Source: Hyphomonas sp.
Lineage (GTDB): Bacteria > Pseudomonadota > Alphaproteobacteria > Caulobacterales > Hyphomonadaceae
DNA: 64,000 nucleotides
NCBI RefSeq assembly: GCF_022844445.1
Contig: NZ_JALHLS010000008.1
Location: 103,571 to 167,570 of the forward strand
Direction: 5' to 3'
In this document: positions 15,595 to 23,478 of the stretch, one piece after another
Layout of the letters: each line of letters begins with the position of its first letter
How positions within the stretch are numbered: the stretch's first letter is position 1
Position numbers and translations under genes: made by a program
Notes under the pieces: model-generated
What the model saw: only the letters and a program-made list of their open reading frames with translations
The model's database searches: none
What the model was told of the DNA's origin: nothing

Positions 15595-16332
15595 ATGTCG
15601 GAACTCAACTACGCATCCCGGACCGCGCCCCAGGCGCCCAGCATGGCTGTGGATGCGGGCCTTCGCGCTTACATGCTGGGCATCTACAACAAGATGGCCC
15701 TGGGCCTCGCCGTTTCGGCAACCATCGCCTGGACGGTTGGCTCCGTGCCGGCGCTTTCCTCGCTGATCTTCGGCACACCGCTGCGCTATGTCGTCATGTT
15801 CGGCCCGCTTGCACTCCTGCTTGTCGCGGCCTTCGCCATGCGCCGGCCGTCTCCGATCGCCGCAAACCTGCTCTACTGGTCGGTTGCCTCGTTGATCGGC
15901 GCCAGCCTCGGCGCCTGGGTACTTGCCGCCCGGCTTGGCACGGGCGCCGACTTCCTGACGATTGCGAAGGCTTTCTTCATCACGTCGGCGGCTTTCGGCG
16001 CGCTCAGCCTGTGGGGCTATACGACCCGCCGGGATCTATCCGCCTTCGGAACAATTCTCGTGATGGGTGTCGTGGGCCTGGTGCTCGCCTCCCTCGCCAA
16101 TCTGTTCTTCCAATCCTCGCTGCTCAGCTTCGCCATCTCGGTGATCGGCGTGGTGGTCTTTTCAGCCCTCACGGCCTTTGACACGCAGCGACTGAAGCAG
16201 GAATACTATGTTCTTGAAGGGGATGCGCGCGCGATGGCAGCGGCCACCAGCCTTGGCGCCCTCTCGCTCTACCTGAACTTCGTGAATCTCTTCCAGTTCA
16301 TCCTGTCGATTCTCTCGCCGCGCGAGGAATAA
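15595..16332 (+). CDS. Bax inhibitor-1 / YccA family membrane protein (YbhL-like)
   Basis: 245-aa integral membrane protein with seven hydrophobic segments, typical of the BI-1/UPF0005 family (YbhL, YccA), whose members act as Ca2+/H+ leak channels or modulators of membrane proteases such as FtsH. The C-terminal family signature is visible: VVFSALTAFDTQRLKQEYY, then SLYLNFVNLFQFILSIL. The ATG has CCGGAGA seven bases upstream. It is monocistronic, preceded by a structured leader and followed by an intrinsic terminator. Confidence 0.93.
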   Translation: MSELNYASRTAPQAPSMAVDAGLRAYMLGIYNKMALGLAVSATIAWTVGSVPALSSLIFGTPLRYVVMFGPLALLLVAAFAMRRPSPIAANLLYWSVASLIGASLGAWVLAARLGTGADFLTIAKAFFITSAAFGALSLWGYTTRRDLSAFGTILVMGVVGLVLASLANLFFQSSLLSFAISVIGVVVFSALTAFDTQRLKQEYYVLEGDARAMAAATSLGALSLYLNFVNLFQFILSILSPREE

Positions 16333-16353
16333 GGAAAAGAAGAGGACAAAGCG

Positions 16354-16391
16354 GCCGGCGGCGCAGCTCCAGTGCGCCGCCGGCATACTTT
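16354..16391 (+). terminator. Rho-independent terminator of the ybhL-like gene
   Basis: 12-bp stem GCCGGCGGCGCA/TGCGCCGCCGGC with a seven-base loop, followed by ATACTTTT, starting 21 bases after the stop codon. Confidence 0.85.
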
Positions 16392-16411
16392 TGGCTTGAG
16401 GATAACAGGCA

Positions 16412-16450
16412 AAAAAAATCCGCCGGCGGGGAGAGGGTTCCCGCCGGCGG
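16412..16450 (-). terminator. strong Rho-independent terminator, minus strand
   Basis: Perfect 11-bp stem CCGCCGGCGGG/CCCGCCGGCGG (16420-16450), followed on the minus strand by A and eight T. It lies 17 bases beyond the end of the frameshifted small minus-strand gene, which is good evidence that a transcript runs leftward here. Confidence 0.85.
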
Positions 16451-16467
16451 TAAGTGACCCACGACGG

Positions 16468-16789
16468 CTATCGCCGCCGTACGGTCTGGAGGGGGTAGGC
16501 TGCGACCGCCAGGGCTGGTTGCAGCACACGCTGTCGCTGAGGTCGCCGGGCCGGCTGTGCGGCCTTGCGCGGCTTGTCCGGAAACAGCATGTCGAAGTCC
16601 GCGGGCGACAGCATGTCAGATACCCCGCAATCCGCTGGCGCGCCGTGCACGGAATTTCCGCCGCTTGCGCCAGCCCCGGCGCTCCGGCTGACCGGGCCGC
16701 GCAGAGATGGGGGATGCCTGCACGGTCGCCGGAAGGTGGCCTTGTCCGGCTACACCGACATGGCCTTTGGCATGGATATCGTAGCTCAT
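16468..16789 (-). pseudogene. small gene of unknown function, apparently frameshifted
   Basis: An ATG at 16789 has an excellent GAGGAG site six bases upstream and opens a 57-codon frame (MSYDIHAKGHVGVAGQGHLP...) ending at a TGA at 16616. The protein becomes extremely Arg-rich at its end, whereas a second frame, open from about 16755 to a TAG at 16468, gives a more protein-like segment (GVSDMLSPADFDMLFPDKP). A strong terminator sits just past 16468, not past 16616. One indel would join the two into a protein of about 106 residues. Alternatives are a genuine 57-aa protein or two overlapping genes. No family is recognised. Confidence 0.45.
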
Positions 16790-16849
16790 GGTGGTCTCCT
16801 CATTGCGAACCGCTTTCTGGTTCACTAGCGAAATGGGGCTTGAAGAGTG

Positions 16850-16894
16850 ATAGTTCCAATCTAACTATTCTTTCAATTCGATAGCAAAAGACTA
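16850..16894. promoter_or_regulatory. candidate LysR operator sites upstream of the LysR gene
   Basis: Two imperfect inverted repeats: ATAGTT-N7-AACTAT (16850-16868), and TTCGATAGC followed by CTAT (16877-16894). The second shares its left arm with the perfect palindrome in front of sbtA. Both fit the ATAG...CTAT (T-N11-A) pattern of LysR-type operators and suggest autoregulation. Confidence 0.55.
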
Positions 16895-16898
16895 TACC

Positions 16899-17810
16899 TT
16901 GAGACCGACACTTCGTCAGATGCAGTATCTCATCGCCATTGCCGATACCGGTAAGTTCGGCGATGCCGCCCGCCAGGTAAATGTCAGCCAGCCAAGCCTG
17001 TCCGCGCAGATTGCGGAGATGGAAGCGAGCCTCGGCGTCCAGCTTGTCGAACGCTCTCGTCGCGGCGCCATGCTTACCATTGCGGGCCAGGAGCTGGTGC
17101 GGCGTGCACGGAACATCCTGCGCGAGGTGGAAGACCTGAAGGCGGTTGCGCGTTTCGGCCGGGCCGAGCTGTCCGGCCGGCTGCGCCTTGGTGTCCTGCC
17201 GACCGTTGGTCCCTATCTCCTGCCGCTTGCCACCGGCGATCTGCACAGGCGCTTTCCCGAGCTGCGCCTCAGCGTGCGCGAGGAGCGCACCGTCGATCTC
17301 GACGAGCATCTGCAGGCCGGCGAATTCGACACAATCATCTCCTGCGCCATCGACCATGAGAACGTCCACCACGAAGTCCTTTTTTCTGAAAGGCTCTATG
17401 TCTGCGCGCCCGCCGAAGATCCGCTGTCGAAGGGCGAAGGTCCGGTGCGGCTGAAGGATCTCAAGGGCCACTCCCTGCTGACCCTCGGCCAGGGTCACCG
17501 TCTGAACGCGATTATTCGAGAACTCGCGGCAGCCTCCGGCGCCCTTGTCAGCACCGAATATGAGGGCACCAGTCTCGATGCGATCCGCCTGATGGCGGAG
17601 ATGGGCGCCGGTATTGCCGTCCTGCCGAGCCTCTACGCGCTGTCCGAAGCGCGGCGAAACAAGGGGCTGAATGCGCGCCTTATCGATCACCCTCTGGCCC
17701 GGCGGGAAGTGTCGCTGATCTGGCGGGACACCTCGCCATTGGCGGCCAGCCTGCAGGGACTTGCTGGCCCCTTGCGGGCCGCGGCTGAAAAGGTATTGCG
17801 CTCCGAATAG
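16899..17810 (+). CDS. LysR-family transcriptional regulator
   Basis: 303-aa LysR-type regulator. The N-terminal winged helix reads LRQMQYLIAIADTGKFGDAARQVNVSQPSLSAQI; the remainder is a LysR substrate-binding domain (RLRLGVLPTVGPYLLP through GAGIAVLPSLYAL). Its sequence is closest in flavour to the OxyR/CbbR-like branch, but I see no OxyR-type pair of redox cysteines (Cys residues only near CAIDHE and VCAPAE). The TTG start is chosen because family members begin about seven residues before LRQ; an ATG at 16920 would truncate the HTH. It lies immediately upstream of sbtA-sbtB with shared operator-like palindromes, so it probably controls bicarbonate uptake. Confidence 0.88.
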   Translation: MRPTLRQMQYLIAIADTGKFGDAARQVNVSQPSLSAQIAEMEASLGVQLVERSRRGAMLTIAGQELVRRARNILREVEDLKAVARFGRAELSGRLRLGVLPTVGPYLLPLATGDLHRRFPELRLSVREERTVDLDEHLQAGEFDTIISCAIDHENVHHEVLFSERLYVCAPAEDPLSKGEGPVRLKDLKGHSLLTLGQGHRLNAIIRELAAASGALVSTEYEGTSLDAIRLMAEMGAGIAVLPSLYALSEARRNKGLNARLIDHPLARREVSLIWRDTSPLAASLQGLAGPLRAAAEKVLRSE

Positions 17811-17816
17811 GTCAAC

Positions 17817-17839
17817 TTCGATAGCCTAAGGCTATCGAA
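17817..17839. promoter_or_regulatory. perfect palindrome, candidate LysR operator for sbtA-sbtB
   Basis: Ten-base arms TTCGATAGCC and GGCTATCGAA around a TAA spacer, located 98 bases before the sbtA start and just after the LysR stop. A further half-site CTATCGA lies about 11 bases downstream. The left arm is repeated in front of the LysR gene itself. Confidence 0.7.
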
Positions 17840-17936
17840 AGCATCCCTTCTATCGATTGGCGTCTGCGCCCCTTACTCCGCTAGAGGCCTGCGGCAGACG
17901 GAGGCCGCCCGCCTTCTGGCAACGGAGCAGACCCGC

Positions 17937-18923
17937 ATGGACATCGCGCTCGCCACGCTCCTGTCGCCGATTGTCCTTTTCTTTCTGCTTGGCCTCGGGG
18001 CAGCGCTTCTCAAGTCCCAGATGACGATCCCGGAGGCCTTCGCGAAAGGCCTTGCGATCTACCTGATGATGTCGATCGGCCTGAAAGGCGGCGTGGCCAT
18101 CTCCGAGGGTGATCTGGGCTGGGATGCCGGCTTCGTGATGATCTCGGCTGTCGCGCTGTCCTTCCTCCTGCCGGTCATCGCCTACGGCCTCCTGCGCTTC
18201 ACCACACGCCTCGGCGCCGTCGATGCCGCCGCCACCGCCGCGCATTACGGCTCCATTTCCATCGTCACCTTCGTCGCCGCCGGCCAGGCCATCGCGGCCG
18301 CCGGCCTCGAAACCTCGGGCTACCTTGTCGCTGTCGCTGCGCTGATGGAAGTGCCCGCGATCATCTCGGCACTGATCATCGCACATCGCAGCCCCGGCAG
18401 CCAGGAAAGCGTTGCTGGATCGGACCGGGGCGAGCTTGCCCGTGAGGTAATGCTCAATGCGTCGGTCGTCGTGCTGATAGGTTCACTGATCATCGGCTGG
18501 ATCAGCGGCGAGAAGGGCATGAAGACCATTGCGCCCTTTTTTGTGGAGCCCTTCCAGGGCGTGCTCTGCCTTTTCCTGCTGGATATGGGCCTCTCCGCCG
18601 GCCGCGGCCTGCGCAATGGCTGGCGCCAGCTTGGTCCGGGAACGATTGCCTTTGGGATTTATATGCCGCTTATCTCCGGCCTGCTGGCGGCCGGCGTGGC
18701 GGCGCTCAATGGCATGGGCACCGGCGATGCAGCGCTGCTTATCACGCTGGCGGCGTCGGCGTCCTACATCGCCGTGCCTGCCGCCATGCGCCTAGCCCTT
18801 CCGAAAGCACGGCCCTCTATCTATCTCACGCTCTCGCTCGGCATTACATTCCCGTTCAATCTCATCCTTGGCCTGCCGCTCTATATCTGGCTGGCAAGAG
18901 CTATAACGCCCGGAGCCGCTTGA
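17937..18923 (+). CDS. sbtA: sodium-dependent bicarbonate transporter SbtA family
   Basis: 328-aa membrane protein of the SbtA (DUF897) family: ten or so hydrophobic helices in two inverted halves, with family blocks LLGLGAALLKSQM, YLMMSIGLKGGVAI, AAHYGSISIVTFVAA and FLLDMGLSAG. SbtA imports HCO3- with Na+ in cyanobacteria. The ATG has GGAG upstream. The next gene, three bases on, encodes an SbtB-like PII protein, the known allosteric partner, which makes the assignment firm. Expression is probably controlled by the LysR gene upstream. Confidence 0.92.
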   Translation: MDIALATLLSPIVLFFLLGLGAALLKSQMTIPEAFAKGLAIYLMMSIGLKGGVAISEGDLGWDAGFVMISAVALSFLLPVIAYGLLRFTTRLGAVDAAATAAHYGSISIVTFVAAGQAIAAAGLETSGYLVAVAALMEVPAIISALIIAHRSPGSQESVAGSDRGELAREVMLNASVVVLIGSLIIGWISGEKGMKTIAPFFVEPFQGVLCLFLLDMGLSAGRGLRNGWRQLGPGTIAFGIYMPLISGLLAAGVAALNGMGTGDAALLITLAASASYIAVPAAMRLALPKARPSIYLTLSLGITFPFNLILGLPLYIWLARAITPGAA

Positions 18924-18926
18924 TAC

Positions 18927-19232
18927 ATGCACACGCGCCATCGCCTTGAACTGTTCATCGAGCGCATGGCCGCGCCGCGCGCCTCCAAAATCCTCGAGGC
19001 GTCCGGCCTCACCGGCTACACGATCCTGCCGGCCATCTCCGGCTTCGGCGGCAAGACACGGTGGAGCCGTGATACGGACATGTCCGCTTCGAGCGACATG
19101 GTGGTCATTATTTCAATTGGCGCTGATGCGCAGGTCCAGGCCGCACTTTCAGAGCTCGAACGGCTGCTCGGCAGCCATATCGGTGTCTTGAGCGTCGCAG
19201 AGGTGAAGGTCCTCCGGCCGGACCGCTTCTAG
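18927..19232 (+). CDS. sbtB: SbtB-like PII signalling protein
   Basis: 101-aa PII-superfamily protein. The ferredoxin-like pattern is RLELFIERMAAPRASKILEASG, then a loop region GFGGKTRWSRDTDMS corresponding to the T-loop, then MVVIISIGADAQVQAALSELERLL. In cyanobacteria SbtB binds adenine nucleotides and the SbtA trimer to gate bicarbonate uptake. It has no C-terminal CGPxGC motif, as in non-cyanobacterial variants. It starts three bases after the sbtA stop, so the two are one operon. Confidence 0.87.
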   Translation: MHTRHRLELFIERMAAPRASKILEASGLTGYTILPAISGFGGKTRWSRDTDMSASSDMVVIISIGADAQVQAALSELERLLGSHIGVLSVAEVKVLRPDRF

Positions 19233-19249
19233 TTCCGCCCGAAGGCTAA

Positions 19250-19277
19250 AGCGCCGCCCCGTTTCCGGAGCGGCGCT
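19250..19277. terminator. hairpin between sbtB and the convergent zinc-ribbon-like gene
   Basis: 8-bp stem AGCGCCGC/GCGGCGCT with a 12-base loop between converging transcripts. T runs are weak on both sides (TTTAG on the minus strand), so it is a probable but not strong bidirectional terminator. Confidence 0.5.
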
Positions 19278-19284
19278 CAGCCAT

Positions 19285-19557
19285 TCAGAAGTCGAACAGG
19301 TCCAGCAGCCTGGACTTGCGATCCATCCGCCCGCGGCGGGACGGGCCGTCATCGTCAAACTCATCCTGGTCCTGGCGCAGGCGCGCGCGCGAGGGGATTT
19401 CCTGTGCGGCATCCTCGCGGATGATCTCGATCAGCTTTTCGAGTTCGCCCCGGTCGAGCCAGACGCCGCCCGTGGTCGGGCAGACGTCGATCTCGATGCC
19501 GTAGCGGCGGACAGTACGCATTGGGGCGCCGTCAATCGGCGATGTATGCAATGGCAT
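19285..19557 (-). CDS. zf-TFIIB-like protein that has lost zinc ligands
   Basis: 90-aa protein of the zf-TFIIB (YjdC/COG3809-like) family: IDGAPMRTVRRYGIEIDVCP, then GGVWLDRGELEKLIEIIRED. The WLDRGELEKL block is strongly conserved, yet the usual CPxC pair is replaced: the N-terminal knuckle reads TSPIDG and the second CPTTGG, leaving one of four expected Cys. It therefore cannot bind zinc in the usual way. The ATG of MPLHTSPIDG lies two bases after the stop of the ydcH-like gene, forming an operon controlled by the upstream RNA motif. Function unknown. Confidence 0.75.
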   Translation of the reverse strand: MPLHTSPIDGAPMRTVRRYGIEIDVCPTTGGVWLDRGELEKLIEIIREDAAQEIPSRARLRQDQDEFDDDGPSRRGRMDRKSRLLDLFDF

Positions 19558-19559
19558 GG

Positions 19560-19805
19560 TCAGTGCCCCCCGCCGATTTGCGCCGGAGCTGCTGCCGCCG
19601 GTGACCATCGCTTCGGACGGGCGGCCGTGCTGCGCATCCGCTTCTGCCGTATCGCTTCACGGATGCGCTCGCGATAGACGAGGCGCAGCTTCTTCAGCGA
19701 GGTGATATAGAGCGTGTCAGGCGAAGGCGCTTTCAGGGCGTCCTCGATCCGGCGCTCGATGGCGGCATGGCGCTGGGCCAAGGCGTGGATGTAGTTGGAT
19801 GACAT
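19560..19805 (-). CDS. YdcH/DUF465 family small protein
   Basis: 81-aa basic helical protein. The core ALAQRHAAIERRIEDALKAP followed by LKKLRLVYRERIREAI is the helical hairpin of the DUF465/YdcH family, common small proteins of unknown role in proteobacteria; the tail is disordered and Pro/Ala-rich. The ATG has GAGGAG six bases upstream. It is the first gene of an operon with the zinc-ribbon-like gene. Its leader (19874-19958) carries the same RNA motif that precedes terC. Confidence 0.85.
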   Translation of the reverse strand: MSSNYIHALAQRHAAIERRIEDALKAPSPDTLYITSLKKLRLVYRERIREAIRQKRMRSTAARPKRWSPAAAAPAQIGGGH

Positions 19806-19873
19806 GGCATACTCCTCTTGCTTGGTTTCGGGAGTTGCGATGCGGGTTGTCGGGCAATGTCTGCACTGAGCCG

Positions 19874-19958
19874 GCACCGGGTTGTCTCCCGGTGCGGTCC
19901 GACATCGCAGGCGCCTCCCTCGAGGGAGCGCCGCCTGCCAGAGGGGCCCGGTCCGCAC
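19874..19958 (-). promoter_or_regulatory. structured cis-regulatory RNA in ydcH leader (copy 2)
   Basis: Outer stem GUGCGG (19958-19953) with CCGCAC (19897-19892). Inside it are CCGGGCCCCTCTGGCA, a long GC-rich hairpin (CAGGCG...CGCCUG) and GCGATGTCGGA, identical in the conserved blocks to the terC leader. The 3' arm of the outer stem overlaps the 5' arm of a downstream hairpin GCACCGGG/CCCGGUGC, so the two helices exclude each other, as in a riboswitch. The ydcH ATG is about 70 bases further on. Confidence 0.7.
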
Positions 19959-20147
19959 ACGGAGTAATTGGCGGCGGCGCCCCCGCATTGCAAGCGACAG
20001 CCATACTGGAAAGGCCGACTTCATCTAAACTTAATGTCCACTTCGCCCGGGAGGGTGACGGCGCACTGTTCTCCAAGCGGGCTCCTGCGTCGCCCAGGTT
20101 TGCAGAAGCCCCCCTTGCGCTGGAAACTCCAGTGGTTAGGCAGGCGC

Positions 20148-21236
20148 ATGCCCTACACGCTCTCAGCCTTGAACGATCTCCTCCGCAGCCCCTTCGACGA
20201 GATTATTGACGTTCGCTCGCCGGGCGAGTTTGCCGAAGACCACGTGCCCGGGGCCATCAACCTGCCGGTTCTGGACGACGAAGAGCGCGCCCGCGTGGGC
20301 ACGATCTACAAGCAGGAGAGCGCATTCCTCGCCCGCAAAGTGGGCGGCGCGCTGGTGGCCAGGCGGGCCGGTGCGAACATCGAGGCGCACCTCCTGGACA
20401 GGCCCGGCAGCTACCGGCCCCTGGTCTACTGCTGGCGGGGCGGCATGCGGTCCGGCGCCTTCGCGACCATCCTGAAACAGATCGGCTGGCGGGCCGAAAC
20501 GCTGGAGGGTGGCTACAAGTCCTTCCGCCGTCTTGTTGTCGACTTGCTGCACCGGCCCCGCGAGGCGGGCGAAAGCCTCACCGGTCCGATCGTGGTCCTC
20601 GACGGCAATACCGGAACCGCCAAGACCGAAATTCTGCAAAAACTCGCGGGCCACGGCGCTCAGGTGCTCGACCTTGAAAGCCTTGCCGGACACCGGGGCT
20701 CGCTGTTCGGCGCGCTCGCTGCGCAACAACCGTCCCAGAAAGCGCTGGAGAGCGCCCTTGCCCTGAAGATCGTGGCCTTTGATCCGTCCCGCCCGGTCTT
20801 TGTGGAAGCCGAATCGAGCCGGATCGGCCAGCTGACCTTGCCGCGCACGATCTGGGAAAACATGCGCCGCGCCCCGAGGATCCGGATCGAAGCGACGCTG
20901 ACTGCGCGCGGCGCCTATCTCGCCCGGGCTTACGTCGACGTTGCGGCGGACCCGGAGCGGCTGATCCGGACCATTGACCAGCTGCGGCCCTATCATGCGG
21001 CCGACCGGATTGCGGAATGGCATGGCCTTGCCGCCGCCGGGCGCACCGAAGAACTGGCCAGGGAGATAGCCGCACATCACTACGATCCTAAATACGCCCG
21101 TCAGCGTGCCCGCGATACGGAGCCCGAACTGGGAACGATCCGCCTGACAGACTTTTCGGTACCGGATCTGGAGCGTGCAGCAGCCGAGATCATCAAGCTG
21201 ACAGAGCGCGGGACTGCGCCGCTCAGGTCACCCTGA
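20148..21236 (+). CDS. mnmH: tRNA 2-selenouridine synthase MnmH (SelU/YbbB)
   Basis: 362-aa enzyme that replaces sulfur by selenium in 2-thiouridine at wobble position 34 of tRNAs, using selenophosphate from SelD. The N-terminal rhodanese domain has active Cys95 in VYCWRGGMRSG. The C-terminal P-loop domain has Walker A GNTGTAKT (residues 153-160). The start is the ATG of MPYTLSALND, the usual N-terminus. The last 14 bases overlap the convergent selD. Its placement beside the complete Sec machinery indicates that selenophosphate serves both tRNA modification and Sec synthesis here. Confidence 0.93.
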   Translation: MPYTLSALNDLLRSPFDEIIDVRSPGEFAEDHVPGAINLPVLDDEERARVGTIYKQESAFLARKVGGALVARRAGANIEAHLLDRPGSYRPLVYCWRGGMRSGAFATILKQIGWRAETLEGGYKSFRRLVVDLLHRPREAGESLTGPIVVLDGNTGTAKTEILQKLAGHGAQVLDLESLAGHRGSLFGALAAQQPSQKALESALALKIVAFDPSRPVFVEAESSRIGQLTLPRTIWENMRRAPRIRIEATLTARGAYLARAYVDVAADPERLIRTIDQLRPYHAADRIAEWHGLAAAGRTEELAREIAAHHYDPKYARQRARDTEPELGTIRLTDFSVPDLERAAAEIIKLTERGTAPLRSP

Positions 21237-23409
21237 TCGCAGGCGTTCCCTCGGTGACCGTGCCAATCACCCAGCCGGTTTCTCCGGCTGCCGCCAGTTG
21301 ATCCAGCACGCCCGGCACAAGCGCTTCCGGCAAAGCGGCCAGAAGCCCGCCGGCTGTCTGGGGATCGTAAAGCAGGTCACTGGCCGCCGAAGCAGGTCGC
21401 GTGATCCGTCCGTCCAGGGATGAATTGGACAGCCAGATCGAAGAGCGCACGCCTTGTCCTGCCAGCCATTCTGCGCCGGGCATCATGGGAACGGCCGACA
21501 GAGATACCTCGGCTGCTGCGCCGGAGGCTTCCAGAATGCTCATCAGGTGCCCAGCGAGGCCGAAGCCGGTCACGTCGGTCATCGCGTGCGCGGCGGGGGC
21601 CAGGATGCGCGAGGCGGCTGTGAGCGGGCGCTGCATGATTTCCAATGCCTGACGCACTTCGTCGCCGCGCGCGGCGCCGCGCATGTCGCCGGCGAGGATG
21701 ACGCCGGAGCCAATCGGCTTGGTCAGGACGAGCACGTCACCCGGTCGGGCGCCGTCAAGTCCGATTGCGGCCCCCTCCAATAACCCGGTCACGGACAGAC
21801 CCACCGTTAACTCACGCCCCATGCTGGTGTGTCCGCCGACGAGATCGGCGCCCGTGTCGCGCAGCACGTCGCTCACGGCGGCAGTGACCTCGCCCACCGT
21901 TGCCGCCTGCATCGCCTCGCTCATGCGCGGTATGATCAGCGACAGGAGCGCGGACTGCGGTAGTGCGCCCATCGCCCAGATATCCCCGAGCGCGTGGACG
22001 GCGGTGATCCGGCCCATCAGATACGGGTCTTCGATGAAGGCGCGCAGGTGATCGGTCGTGAACACCTGGAGCTGCCCGCCGGTGCGCAGCACTGCGCTGT
22101 CATCGCCGCGACCGCGCACCGTATCGTCCCGCTGGGCGGGGGCGATATCCTTCAGTGCAGCATTCAGGCTGGAGCGTCCGACCTTCGCGCCGCACCCGCC
22201 GCAGAGCCTGTCCTGCGGCGCGCCGCCCACCTCGTCCAGCGCCCGCTCGGCCGGCGGCTCAGGCGCGCGCATAACCGGCAGGTCATTCAGCCGCGCCATG
22301 AAGGTCCGGTCGATATGGTCCTTGAGCGACCAGACCCGGCGGCCTGACAGCGCGAAGAGGTGCTTGTGCCCGATGGCAGACTTGTCGCCCATCGAGATCA
22401 GTTTCAGGTAATCCGCTTGCGGATGATATTCCATCAAGGACGCGCCGGATAGCGACGCCCTCAGGTTGTGCAGAAGGACAGGGGCTTCGCGTACAGCGAA
22501 TACGCCGGCCTTGGGGCGTGGCGCATGGGTCAGGTGAGCGCAGTCGCCGACCGCAAACACATTGGCATCATCCACGGACCGCAGGTCTGCACGGACATTG
22601 ATGAACCCGTCTGTGTGTGAAAGTCCCGTCCGCGCGATCCAGTCATGCGCGCGCGCCCCGGCCGCGCTGACGATGAAGTCAGCCGCCAGCTCACGTCCAT
22701 CTGAGAGTTCCGCGGAACCACTTCGTAGGCGGACGATGCGGGTTGCGGTCAGAATCTCGATGCCCAACCGGTTACACGCTGCAATGAGGCGGCGGCGCGT
22801 ACCGGCATGCGTTGCGGCAAGTATGCTGCAGCCGGCTTCAATCAGGACAACCTTCGAATCCGGAAGGCCCGCCGCGCGAAGCCTGTGCGCCATGGCGAGA
22901 GCAAGTTCCACCCCCGCCACGCCGCCACCGATCACGGTGCACCGGGCAGGCGAGCGGCGCGCCTGCCGGCCTTCCACGAAGGCCTGCCAGGCAGAAGCAA
23001 ACGGACCCATCGGTTTGACGGAATGGGCGAATTCATCAAAGCCCTCGATACCAGACAAGGCCGCCGTGGCCCCGATATCGAACGAGGCTAGGTCGTAGCG
23101 CACTGGCGGACGGCCCGCGAGGTGCACCAGCCGGGCCTCCCGGTCGAGCCCGGTGGCCTTGTCGAAGATGATCCGTGCGCCTGCAAACCGGGCAAGGCGC
23201 ACGAGGTCGATCTGGATGTCGCGCAAGGCGTAGTGGCCGGCCACAAGGCCGGGCAGCATGCCAGTATAGGTGGCGCAGGCGCCGGGCTCTATCAGCGTCA
23301 GTCGCGCCCCCGGCAGCGGTTTCATCCCCCAGCGGCGCAGAACCAGCGCATGCGTGTGCCCGCCGCCGACCAGCACAAGGTCTCTGGAAAGGGGCCAGTC
23401 AGGGTCCAT
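21223..23409 (-). CDS. selD: selenophosphate synthase SelD with N-terminal flavoprotein domain
   Basis: 728-aa fusion. Residues 1 to about 370 form an NDH-2-like FAD/NAD(P) oxidoreductase (LVLVGGGHTHALVL, TVIGGGVAGVELALAMAHRL, NVFAVGDCAHL). Residues from about 395 are selenide, water dikinase, which makes selenophosphate from selenide and ATP: active-site segment LCGGCGAKVG (Cys403, Cys406, Lys409), GRGDDSAV, HALGDIWAMGA, DLVGGHTSMG and MTDVTGFGLAGHL. The active residue is Cys, not Sec. The flavoprotein domain probably supplies electrons for selenium reduction (inference). Similar fusions occur in other bacteria. A strong hairpin precedes it. Confidence 0.93.
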   Translation of the reverse strand: MDPDWPLSRDLVLVGGGHTHALVLRRWGMKPLPGARLTLIEPGACATYTGMLPGLVAGHYALRDIQIDLVRLARFAGARIIFDKATGLDREARLVHLAGRPPVRYDLASFDIGATAALSGIEGFDEFAHSVKPMGPFASAWQAFVEGRQARRSPARCTVIGGGVAGVELALAMAHRLRAAGLPDSKVVLIEAGCSILAATHAGTRRRLIAACNRLGIEILTATRIVRLRSGSAELSDGRELAADFIVSAAGARAHDWIARTGLSHTDGFINVRADLRSVDDANVFAVGDCAHLTHAPRPKAGVFAVREAPVLLHNLRASLSGASLMEYHPQADYLKLISMGDKSAIGHKHLFALSGRRVWSLKDHIDRTFMARLNDLPVMRAPEPPAERALDEVGGAPQDRLCGGCGAKVGRSSLNAALKDIAPAQRDDTVRGRGDDSAVLRTGGQLQVFTTDHLRAFIEDPYLMGRITAVHALGDIWAMGALPQSALLSLIIPRMSEAMQAATVGEVTAAVSDVLRDTGADLVGGHTSMGRELTVGLSVTGLLEGAAIGLDGARPGDVLVLTKPIGSGVILAGDMRGAARGDEVRQALEIMQRPLTAASRILAPAAHAMTDVTGFGLAGHLMSILEASGAAAEVSLSAVPMMPGAEWLAGQGVRSSIWLSNSSLDGRITRPASAASDLLYDPQTAGGLLAALPEALVPGVLDQLAAAGETGWVIGTVTEGTPAIRVT

Positions 23410-23478
23410 GGCATCCGGGGGTGATTAAGGCTCGGTCTGAGGTGCTTTAGGGGACCTCGCCGCCGGACGCCAGCAGTG

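Noticed and set aside
16616..16618. Possible second selenocysteine UGA in the small gene at 16468-16789
   Set aside because: Reading through gives a low-complexity sequence that runs across the strong terminator at 16412-16450, and no SECIS-like hairpin with suitable spacing is evident.
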